From Prolixibacteraceae bacterium (GTDB taxonomy: Bacteria > Bacteroidota > Bacteroidia > Bacteroidales > Prolixibacteraceae), in NCBI GenBank assembly GCA_023228025.1, contig JALOCD010000166.1, forward strand, positions 1-5,299: 5,299 nucleotides of DNA, written 5' to 3'. Every line of letters starts with the position of its first letter. Position 1 is the stretch's first letter. Made by a program: the position numbers and the translations under genes. Of this stretch, positions 1-5,299 are shown piece by piece. A model generated the notes under the pieces. It searched no databases. It was not told the origin of the DNA and saw only the letters and a list, made by a program, of their open reading frames with translations.

Positions 1-403
1 CAGCTTTATCGCCGTCTGCCTTGCTGGCACCGTAAATGCTTACAGGACAAAAAGGATCAGCTTCTTTATATGGCCCCTGTTTTTTGCCATCAAACACGTA
101 ATCCGATGATATATGAACTAAAATGATTTCATGCTCGATAGCGACTTTGGCTAGGTTCAAGACCGCACCAGCATTTACCTTATGAGCTAGTTCACGATTA
201 TCGGGCCTTTCGGCACCATCTACGTCTGTATAGGCTGCCGCATTAATCAATACTTTTATATCTGACCAGTCGTAGCTCTCTACTTGTTGTTGGTCGGTTA
301 TATCTAACTCTTCTATATCTACTGCATGAGCGGTTGGATATTTGTTCTGCAAGGCTTTGCCGAGTTGACCGTTGCCACCAGTTATCAGGATCTGTCTATC
401 CAT
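1..403 (-). CDS. rmlD: dTDP-4-dehydrorhamnose reductase, N-terminal part (cut by window edge)
   Basis: This NAD(P)H-dependent short-chain dehydrogenase/reductase would carry out the last step of dTDP-L-rhamnose synthesis in the cytoplasm, reducing the 4-keto group. Only the first 134 codons are present; the usual length is about 280-300, so the C-terminal half lies left of position 1. The Rossmann dinucleotide motif GGNGQLG is at residues 9-15. The family signature NAAAYTDVDGAE is at 55-66. SSDYVFDG at 99-106 matches the usual S-T-D-Y-V-F-D-G, with Ser in place of the Thr at residue 100. The catalytic YxxxK pair is Y124 and K128 in YGASK. The ATG at 403 was chosen because the nucleotide-binding strand begins directly after it. 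It lies inside the last codons of the rmlC-like gene (8-nt overlap, ATGGATAG), and no clear Shine-Dalgarno precedes it, so translation is probably coupled to the upstream gene. The assignment is firm at family level. Confidence 0.93.
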   Translation of the reverse strand, partial: MDRQILITGGNGQLGKALQNKYPTAHAVDIEELDITDQQQVESYDWSDIKVLINAAAYTDVDGAERPDNRELAHKVNAGAVLNLAKVAIEHEIILVHISSDYVFDGKKQGPYKEADPFCPVSIYGASKADGDKA

Positions 404-914
404 TCTTTGGTTCCCAAATCTCCGGTAAGACACAGTCCCATGTGTACTTGTACTCATCGTTTGGGTCGTAGATCTCTGACTGGAAGTTAACTACTATCGT
501 TTCTGGGTGGCTTAGTGACTTCCAGCCATGCATTATTCCAGCGGGTATTTTGATTAGTCTTTGTTGGTCTCTACCTATAATAATTGAATTAGCCTTACCA
601 AAAGTAGAAGAACCAGGTCGGACATCAATTAGGCAAACCTGGAGTTTACCCCTAGTGACGGTAAATTGGTCAGTATGGATTGCATGTAGGTGCCAGCATT
701 TTACGACCCCATAGTCTGTAGCGCTTTGGTAACAATGTTTTGCTTGCACTAGGCCATCGGTTTTTATCCATGGCTGGCTCCACAGTTCTATCACGTCTCC
801 ACGTCCGTCAACTATGGGTTTGAGATTTTTTACAACAACCCCCTCAATCGGGTCTTTAGATATTACAATTTTTTGTGATTTTAACCAATCTTCTGTTACC
901 TCATTTGGTGCCAT
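396..914 (-). CDS. dTDP-4-dehydrorhamnose 3,5-epimerase family cupin (RmlC-like), divergent active site
   Basis: This 172-residue cupin belongs to the RmlC family, which epimerises C3 and C5 of dTDP-4-keto-6-deoxyglucose; classical members have about 180-200 residues. Family features visible are the DGRGDVIE strand (36-43, classically DxRGxFxE), KCWHLH (72-77, matching RGLHxx), the central strand LIDVRPGSSTFG (95-106) and IPAGIMHGW (123-131). H75 aligns with the catalytic base His and H129 with the second conserved His. Two residues look wrong for a classical epimerase. By hand alignment from YDP (149-151), the position six residues upstream, normally the catalytic Tyr, is N143. The usual Lys before the central strand is Q83. 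The protein may be a divergent epimerase, a single-site epimerase, or an enzyme acting on another nucleotide sugar. It sits between rmlB (12-nt gap) and rmlD (8-nt overlap), which supports a role in the dTDP-deoxysugar pathway. A good ribosome binding site precedes the ATG. I am sure of the family and unsure of the exact reaction. Confidence 0.85.
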   Translation of the reverse strand: MAPNEVTEDWLKSQKIVISKDPIEGVVVKNLKPIVDGRGDVIELWSQPWIKTDGLVQAKHCYQSATDYGVVKCWHLHAIHTDQFTVTRGKLQVCLIDVRPGSSTFGKANSIIIGRDQQRLIKIPAGIMHGWKSLSHPETIVVNFQSEIYDPNDEYKYTWDCVLPEIWEPKNG

Positions 915-920
915 AGCCTT

Positions 921-925
921 CTCCT
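921..925 (-). promoter_or_regulatory. Ribosome binding site of the rmlC-like gene
   Basis: On the minus strand the sequence AAAAGGAGAAGGCT immediately precedes the ATG, giving a clear AGGAG six nucleotides before it. It fixes the start of the rmlC-like gene at 914. It is the only strong Shine-Dalgarno seen in the window and serves an operon-internal gene, whereas the three first-in-transcript starts lack one. Confidence 0.85.
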
Positions 926-926
926 T

Positions 927-1925
927 TTATTGACCTTGTTTTCTGTACTTTTCTTCAACTTGTCTTTTCAATGGCTCCCACCACCACTGATTATTTTTAT
1001 ACCATTCAATAGTATCCCTTAAGCCTGTCTCAAAATTGGTATATTCTGGGGCCCAACCTAATTCTGTGCGGAGCTTGGAAGAATCAATGGCGTAGCGCAT
1101 ATCATGCCCTTGGCGATCTTTAACGTGGTCTAGCCAAGAGGCGTCCTTGCCCATAAGCTTCAGTATAAGATTAAACACCTCTAAGTTAGACTTTTCGCCA
1201 TTAGCGCCAATCAAATAGGTCTCTCCTATTTTTCCTTTTTCTAAAATGGTGTGAACAGCACTATTGTGGTCGTCTACGTGAATCCAATCGCGGACATTTT
1301 GGCCAGCACCATAGAGCTTGAGTCTTTCTCCTGTCAACAGGTTGGTTATTTGGCGAGGAATCATTTTTTCAATATGCTGAAACGGTCCGTAATTATTCGA
1401 ACAGTTGCTGATAGTTGCTTGTATGCCAAAACTACGCACCCAGGCGCGGACTAGCATGTCAGAACTAGCTTTGGCACTGGAGTAGGGGCTAGAAGGGTTG
1501 TAGGGGGTAGATTCGGTAAATTTGTGTGGATCGTCTAGTTCTAGGTCACCATACACTTCGTCGGTAGAAATGTGATGCAGCCGTTTATTGTGTTTGCGTA
1601 TCGCCTGTAAAATTGTATAGGTACCAATTATGTTTGTATTGATAAACGGCCATTGGTCAATTAGCGAATTGTCGTTATGTGATTCGGCAGCGAAATGTAC
1701 AACTATATCATTTTGCGACACTAGTTTATCAACTAGTTGGCTGTCAGTTATATCACCCTTAACAAATGTAATTTTATCTAAGACTGATTTTAGGCTATCT
1801 TTGTTGCCGGCATAAGTTAGTGCGTCTAAAACAGTTATTTGATGTTCGGGTTTATTTTTTAGTGTGTAGTGAACAAAATTCGAGCCGATAAAACCAGCGG
1901 CCCCCGTAACCAATAATTTACTCAT
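927..1925 (-). CDS. rmlB: dTDP-glucose 4,6-dehydratase
   Basis: This extended short-chain dehydrogenase/reductase converts dTDP-glucose to dTDP-4-keto-6-deoxyglucose using tightly bound NAD+, the second step of the dTDP-rhamnose pathway. At 332 residues it is close to the family norm and appears complete. The NAD-binding motif GAAGFIG is at residues 8-14. HFAAESH is at 77-83. The catalytic TDEVYG motif is at 121-126 (D122 and E123 are the usual acid/base residues), and the YxxxK pair is Y148 and K152 in YSSAK. The substrate-binding stretch NCSNNYGPFQ is at 174-183, followed by E186-K187, and NVRDWIHVDDH at 210-220 is also typical. One departure is NDNS (84-87) where most homologues have VDRS. 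The ATG at 1925 places the Rossmann strand at the expected distance. It is the first gene of the minus-strand operon. No Shine-Dalgarno sits at normal spacing; instead a TAAAAT box ends 9 nt before the ATG, suggesting a leaderless mRNA. Confidence 0.96.
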   Translation of the reverse strand: MSKLLVTGAAGFIGSNFVHYTLKNKPEHQITVLDALTYAGNKDSLKSVLDKITFVKGDITDSQLVDKLVSQNDIVVHFAAESHNDNSLIDQWPFINTNIIGTYTILQAIRKHNKRLHHISTDEVYGDLELDDPHKFTESTPYNPSSPYSSAKASSDMLVRAWVRSFGIQATISNCSNNYGPFQHIEKMIPRQITNLLTGERLKLYGAGQNVRDWIHVDDHNSAVHTILEKGKIGETYLIGANGEKSNLEVFNLILKLMGKDASWLDHVKDRQGHDMRYAIDSSKLRTELGWAPEYTNFETGLRDTIEWYKNNQWWWEPLKRQVEEKYRKQGQ

Positions 1926-1934
1926 ATAGTAAAC

Positions 1935-1940
1935 ATTTTA
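1935..1940 (-). promoter_or_regulatory. Probable -10 box of the rmlB operon
   Basis: On the minus strand TAAAAT (preceded by AAGG) ends nine nucleotides before the rmlB ATG. With normal -10 to start-site spacing, transcription would begin within a few bases of the ATG, giving a nearly leaderless mRNA. No TTGACA-like -35 is visible at 16-18 nt upstream, so the call rests on the hexamer and its position, supported by the same arrangement at manC. Confidence 0.45.
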
Positions 1941-1973
1941 CCTTAAAAGTATCCCAAAGGCAGGCTTAACTTG

Positions 1974-1982
1974 TAGTAAAAT
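1974..1982 (+). promoter_or_regulatory. Probable -10 box of manC
   Basis: TAGTAAAAT contains the hexamer TAAAAT (1977-1982), ending nine nucleotides before the manC ATG, the same hexamer and distance as for the divergent rmlB gene. No good -35 and no Shine-Dalgarno lies between box and start. The two boxes face away from each other across a 36-nt core (1941-1976) that would hold both upstream promoter parts. Confidence 0.45.
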
Positions 1983-1991
1983 TGCACGTAT

Positions 1992-3035
1992 ATGATTGTA
2001 GTTATTATTGCGGGCGGTTCGGGCACGCGTTTGTGGCCACTTTCTACTAGCGATTTCCCGAAACAGCTTTTAAATCTCACTGGCGACAAATCGCTGATAC
2101 AAAATACTTATGGCAGAGCTAAAAAAATAGCTAAAGAAATATATGTTGTCCCAGACGTTAGCCATGTTGCCCCTATAAAAAAACAGCTGCCAGATCTAGC
2201 AGAAGATAGATTTATTGTGGAGCCAGGCAGGCGGGGCACTGCAAACTGCATTTTATCTGCCCTTAGACATGTGTCAAAAAGACACAGTGTTGATGAGCCT
2301 ATCGCATTTTTATGGGCCGACCATCACATAAGGGATATAGACGGTTTTGCTAGATCATTTAGCGTAGCCGCCGAAACATCAAAATCCAATAAATCCATAA
2401 CTTTAATAGGCATTGAGCCAACATACCCGGCAACCGGGTTTGGCTATATCGAGAGAGACGGAGAAATGGCCGATACCAAAGATGTCTTTAAAGTGAAAAG
2501 CTTTAGAGAAAAACCAGATTTTGCTACAGCCCAGCATTACATGGCTAGCGGCAAATATTTGTGGAACTGCGGATATTCCGTCGGGTCGGTAAAAACATTT
2601 ACAGACACAATGCAAAAATATGCCCCCAAACTAAAGAAAAATTATGATGCATTATGCGCTATTAAAGATGCTAGCTCAGAAGAATATAAAAAGGCTTACT
2701 TAGGTTTACCCAAAGACTCTATAGATTATGCGTTGATAGAAAAAGCTAAAAATTTACTAGTGGTACCAGCTAGTTTTGATTGGATAGATTTGGGTAGTTT
2801 TAAGGACCTGCACGCAGCTAATTTAAGCGATGAGTTCGGTAACTATTTTAGTGGTAAGAACATCGAATATCTTGATGTTGCCAACTCCTACATTCGCAAC
2901 GAAGAGGTCAAGCACGTGGCAGTAATTGGCCTCGATAACATAGTTGTCATAAACACCAAAAACGGCATACTGGTCGCCCGAAAAGACTTAAGCCAAAAAG
3001 TGGGAGATATAGCCAAAAAGATCCAAAAAGACTAA
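1992..3035 (+). CDS. manC: Mannose-1-phosphate guanylyltransferase (GDP-mannose pyrophosphorylase), single-domain form
   Basis: This nucleotidyltransferase joins mannose-1-phosphate and GTP to give GDP-mannose for glycan assembly in the cytoplasm. The pyrophosphorylase signature AGGSGTRLWP is at residues 7-16 and the FPKQ motif at 22-25. EPGRRGTA at 77-84 corresponds to the usual EPxxRNTA, with Gly for Asn. WADHHI at 108-113 contains the metal-binding Asp, with Trp where Pro is common. GFGYIE is at 149-154, FREKPD at 171-176, WNCGY at 191-195, SIDYALIEKA at 243-252 and DWIDLGSF at 263-270, all matching ManC-type enzymes. The tail from about 309 (VAVIGLDNIVVI) is the short beta-helix part. At 347 residues it lacks the C-terminal cupin/phosphomannose isomerase domain of the ~470-residue bifunctional type, so isomerase activity must come from elsewhere. 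It is divergent from rmlB across 66 nt. No Shine-Dalgarno precedes the start; a TAAAAT box ends 9 nt before the ATG. Specificity for GDP-mannose is inferred from the motifs. Confidence 0.93.
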   Translation: MIVVIIAGGSGTRLWPLSTSDFPKQLLNLTGDKSLIQNTYGRAKKIAKEIYVVPDVSHVAPIKKQLPDLAEDRFIVEPGRRGTANCILSALRHVSKRHSVDEPIAFLWADHHIRDIDGFARSFSVAAETSKSNKSITLIGIEPTYPATGFGYIERDGEMADTKDVFKVKSFREKPDFATAQHYMASGKYLWNCGYSVGSVKTFTDTMQKYAPKLKKNYDALCAIKDASSEEYKKAYLGLPKDSIDYALIEKAKNLLVVPASFDWIDLGSFKDLHAANLSDEFGNYFSGKNIEYLDVANSYIRNEEVKHVAVIGLDNIVVINTKNGILVARKDLSQKVGDIAKKIQKD

Positions 3036-3047
3036 CAACCTATTGAG

Positions 3048-3061
3048 TGAAAGCGCTTACT
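3048..3061. promoter_or_regulatory. Operator-like palindrome resembling a LacI-family (cre-type) site
   Basis: TGAAAGCGCTTACT is built around the perfect palindrome AAGCGCTT and differs from the CcpA cre consensus TGWAANCGNTNWCA only at the final base. It lies in the manC to sulfatase-like gap, 50 nt upstream of the TATACT box. A regulator of the LacI/CcpA class is the natural candidate, but no such gene is in the window and the resemblance may be chance. Confidence 0.3.
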
Positions 3062-3110
3062 TAGATTTGGCACTCGACAAAATTATATATCAGGTGCTTT
3101 TGAGACACGG

Positions 3111-3116
3111 TATACT
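3111..3116 (+). promoter_or_regulatory. Probable -10 box of the sulfatase-like gene
   Basis: TATACT, one mismatch from TATAAT, ends 12 nt before the ATG at 3129. Normal spacing would give a 5' leader of about five or six bases, too short for a ribosome binding site, and none is seen. This suggests the gene can be transcribed separately from manC. The -35 region is not recognisable. Confidence 0.45.
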
Positions 3117-3128
3117 AGTCATATTAAT

Positions 3129-4916
3129 ATGAGCAAAGGTATTTTTGTAAAATTTGATTTCTTGACCAAATGGATAGCCGTATTCAAAAAATCCACCCTT
3201 TTTAAACATGCGTTGGGCTGGTTAATTATTTTTATAGCCACCTTGATGCTGTCTGCCATATATTGCATATCCGCCGCAATGAAACAAACTGCTTTTGGGC
3301 CAAATATGATTTCCATATACCCAAAAGAACTAATTTTACCATTAGCCCTGTCAACAATGACGGCATTAGTCGTTTCGGGAGTGTTCTACATAGTACATAG
3401 AAACCAAAGGATTGCTGCTCTGATATCTTCTTTAACACTAATAGCTGTGATTTCAGATTATCAATCGAGATTTTTGGCCTCAAAACCACTAATAACAGGA
3501 ATATATAATTTATTACCTTTCCCGACTGTAGGCCCGTGGGCAACTAATCTAATATTTCTGGCTATACTGTTTACGGGTTGCGCTATCCTATCAACTATTA
3601 TTTCAAAGAAAATTATTGTTAAATATTTTGCAAAATATACACATAAAATTTTTCAATTTATTATCTTTGTAGTTTTAATAATCTTTATACTCAACGTTTT
3701 GAATCTAGTTGGATACCTTATTGATACAAATAGCCAAATTGCTTATAGGCCCGCTAGCTTACCATCACCAATATCTAGTGCCTCTGACAAGCCAGATATT
3801 TATTACATAGTTCTGGATAGATATACAAATAATGATAATTTAAAAAACTATTTTAGCTATGATGACCAATTTATTAGTAGACTTAGATCTTCAGGTTATT
3901 ATGTGGACGAATCAGGCCACTCTAACTATCCATATACAGCGATGTCTATCGGCTCAACACTCAGCGCAAACTATTTAAATAATCTTGAGAGTAAATATGA
4001 TAAATCAAAATATCAATCGGAGGTGGCACTATTTAATTTAAGTAGGTATAGCCCTGTTGCTAAAACATTCAAAGAGCTTGGCTATGAGTATGACGTAATT
4101 GGATCTTGGTACAATGTTAGCAACAAGGCTCCATTAGCAAATCACCAATACAATGAAAATTCTGTACTAAAGATAAGTCATACAAAGTCTAAAATTCTAA
4201 GTTCATTTGAAAACATACAGCTACAAAACAGTATTTTTTTTGAATTTTTGAAGTCAGCTAACAGATATAATTATCAAGACCCTGTTGCCCAAGCGCAATA
4301 TCAATTAAATGTATTGAATAACATGGCAGATAAAGGGGCTGGTGGTAAGCTTATCTTTGCTCACATACTAGTTCCACATGACCCGTACGTATTTAACTCA
4401 GACGGGTCAATCTCCGGTGTGGACCAGGGCAATAATAACAATGGTAAGCTCTTAAAAAACAAATATGTGGATCAAGTAAAATACATTGGCAGTGAGGTTG
4501 GCAAATTATCAGATAAAATTATAAATAATACTAAGGGTAAGGCCGTGATAATTTTACAATCTGATGAGGGCCCATGGCCACAATACGTGATCGACGATGA
4601 GAATGGTGACGTTGCATCAAACTCAATTGCAAACGAAAACATGACAAACTGGAGTGATGATTCACTACAAACCAAATATGGTGTTTTAGCGGCCTATCAT
4701 ATACCTGACGCAACAACTACGGAGTTAGCAAAAGGTGCCAATAGCGTAAACATTTTTAGACTAATCCTAAATAAGTATTTTAATTATAATTTAGACTATC
4801 TGCCGGTCTGTAGCTTTGGCTTAAATGAGGGTAGGTCAAGGTCATTTAATTATACCAATATAACAAGTAGATTAACGGGTTCAGAAGACCCAAAGTGCAA
4901 GACAATTCACGACTAA
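3129..4916 (+). CDS. Multi-pass membrane protein with C-terminal sulfatase/alkaline-phosphatase-superfamily domain
   Basis: This is a 595-residue membrane protein. The N-terminal third has about five hydrophobic segments (roughly residues 28-48, 67-89, 95-110, 138-158 and 174-197). From about 222 a soluble domain resembles the sulfatase / phosphoglycerol-transferase group of the alkaline phosphatase superfamily. KPDIYYIVLDRY (221-232) gives the first metal-ligand Asp, D230. SNYPYTAMSIGSTL (265-278) contains T270, the likely nucleophile in place of a sulfatase formylglycine. HILVPHDPYVF (412-422) supplies H412 and H417. ILQSDEGPWP (475-484) corresponds to the usual SDHG metal site, with Glu for His. 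There is no C-x-P-x-R sulfatase motif, so a phosphatase or phospho-group transferase acting on lipid or glycan outside the membrane is more likely than sulfate hydrolysis; this is inference. It follows manC by 93 nt, with its own TATACT box, and its stop abuts that of glmS. It is visibly richer in A+T than the flanking genes. The substrate is unknown. Confidence 0.85.
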   Translation: MSKGIFVKFDFLTKWIAVFKKSTLFKHALGWLIIFIATLMLSAIYCISAAMKQTAFGPNMISIYPKELILPLALSTMTALVVSGVFYIVHRNQRIAALISSLTLIAVISDYQSRFLASKPLITGIYNLLPFPTVGPWATNLIFLAILFTGCAILSTIISKKIIVKYFAKYTHKIFQFIIFVVLIIFILNVLNLVGYLIDTNSQIAYRPASLPSPISSASDKPDIYYIVLDRYTNNDNLKNYFSYDDQFISRLRSSGYYVDESGHSNYPYTAMSIGSTLSANYLNNLESKYDKSKYQSEVALFNLSRYSPVAKTFKELGYEYDVIGSWYNVSNKAPLANHQYNENSVLKISHTKSKILSSFENIQLQNSIFFEFLKSANRYNYQDPVAQAQYQLNVLNNMADKGAGGKLIFAHILVPHDPYVFNSDGSISGVDQGNNNNGKLLKNKYVDQVKYIGSEVGKLSDKIINNTKGKAVIILQSDEGPWPQYVIDDENGDVASNSIANENMTNWSDDSLQTKYGVLAAYHIPDATTTELAKGANSVNIFRLILNKYFNYNLDYLPVCSFGLNEGRSRSFNYTNITSRLTGSEDPKCKTIHD

Positions 4917-5299
4917 TTATTCGACGGTGACGGATTTGGCAAGGTTGCGGGGCTTGTCTATGTCTAATTTTTTGTGCAGGGCAACATAGTATGCAAAGAG
5001 CTGTATCACAACTGCCTCTAACAGGGGCAAGTATTGGTCGCATGTTTCGGGGATTTCTATAACATCATCGGCCGTGTCAGCTACTTTGCGCTTGGTCTTT
5101 TTGGTGACAACGGCGATTATTTTACCTTCGCGGGCTTTAATTTCTTGCATATTAGAAGCAGTTTTTTCGGCCAATATTTTACTACAAGCAAACGCAAACG
5201 TGGGGAAGTTTGGCTCTATCATAGCTAGTGGCCCATGCTTCATCTCACCGGCGGCATAACCCTCGGCATGTATATAACTTATCTCTTTAAGTTTTAAGG
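4917..5299 (-). CDS. glmS: Glutamine--fructose-6-phosphate aminotransferase, C-terminal end (cut by window edge)
   Basis: GlmS makes glucosamine-6-phosphate from fructose-6-phosphate and glutamine, the first committed step to UDP-GlcNAc, peptidoglycan and other amino-sugar polymers. Only the last 127 codons are here, covering the end of the second SIS (sugar isomerase) domain; the full enzyme is about 600 residues. The visible coding begins LKLKEISYIHAEGYAAGE and continues MKHGPLAMIEP. By alignment to the E. coli enzyme this contains the isomerase-site K485, E488 and H504 equivalents. The protein ends LAKSVTVE, the near-invariant GlmS terminus with the active-site Lys (K603 in E. coli numbering). 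An internal Met at 5243 is not the start, because reading continues in frame to the window edge. The gene is convergent with the sulfatase-like gene, with stop codons directly adjacent and no obvious terminator hairpin between them. The promoter and any leader regulation lie outside the window. Confidence 0.97.
   Translation of the reverse strand, partial: LKLKEISYIHAEGYAAGEMKHGPLAMIEPNFPTFAFACSKILAEKTASNMQEIKAREGKIIAVVTKKTKRKVADTADDVIEIPETCDQYLPLLEAVVIQLFAYYVALHKKLDIDKPRNLAKSVTVE

Noticed and set aside
1251..1815. Short plus-strand open frames within rmlB (1251-1454 and 1630-1815)
   Set aside because: They lie wholly antisense to a well-conserved dehydratase, show no family motifs and have no ribosome binding site.
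3036..3128. Terminator hairpin after manC at the AAGCGCTT palindrome
   Set aside because: The palindrome has almost no loop, and no T-run follows it, so it looks like an operator rather than a terminator.
3119..3543. Minus-strand open frames overlapping the start of the sulfatase-like gene
   Set aside because: They are antisense to the membrane segments; their composition is what a mirrored hydrophobic gene gives, and no motif is recognisable.
4234..4241. Run of eight T bases inside the sulfatase-like gene as a slippage or frameshift site
   Set aside because: The reading frame continues with the conserved C-terminal motifs in the same phase, so no frameshift is needed.
4846..5259. Small open frames in other phases across the glmS end (for example 4846-5043, 5034-5228 and 5074-5259)
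   Set aside because: The glmS frame here has the invariant SVTVE terminus and active-site residues, so the other frames are shadows.
1..5299. Alternative genetic code (TGA read as an amino acid), as in some Candidate Phyla Radiation bacteria
   Set aside because: All genes are full-length or open with the standard code and no in-frame TGA is needed to extend any conserved protein.

Overview
This is a 5.3 kb bacterial segment devoted to cell-envelope sugar metabolism. It holds three dTDP-rhamnose-pathway genes on the minus strand, a GDP-mannose pyrophosphorylase and a membrane-anchored sulfatase/phosphotransferase-like protein on the plus strand, and the 3' end of glmS on the minus strand. Three genes are complete on both sides of a divergent promoter region (rmlC-like, rmlB, manC), one further gene is complete (the sulfatase-like protein), and two are cut by the window edges (rmlD on the left, glmS on the right). 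Every gene reads through with the standard code, and the four stop codons in view are TAA or TAG. The compact layout, moderate to low G+C and domain types would fit a small-genome Candidate Phyla Radiation bacterium such as a Saccharibacterium. That placement is inference from style and was not tested by any search.

Layout: positions 1-1925 carry an operon read right to left, rmlB, then the rmlC-like gene 12 nt later, then rmlD overlapping by 8 nt. Positions 1926-1991 are a 66-nt divergent control region with a TAAAAT box facing each way. Positions 1992-3035 carry manC. A 93-nt gap (3036-3128) holds a palindromic operator-like site and a TATACT box, followed by the 595-residue membrane protein at 3129-4916. 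Its stop codon directly abuts the stop codon of glmS (4917-5299, minus strand), with no base between them. No stretch over 300 nt lacks a gene. No RNA genes, repeats, CRISPR arrays or mobile elements were seen.

How the genes fit together: GlmS makes glucosamine-6-phosphate, the entry to UDP-GlcNAc. ManC makes GDP-mannose. RmlB, the RmlC-like protein and RmlD carry dTDP-glucose toward dTDP-L-rhamnose or a related deoxysugar. RmlA, which makes dTDP-glucose, is not in the window. The membrane protein has an extracytoplasmic alkaline-phosphatase-superfamily domain and could modify the resulting surface glycan or lipid, but its substrate is unknown. The main oddities are an RmlC-like cupin that seems to lack the usual catalytic tyrosine and lysine, a pattern of starts consistent with leaderless transcription, and a marked A+T shift in the sulfatase-like gene.
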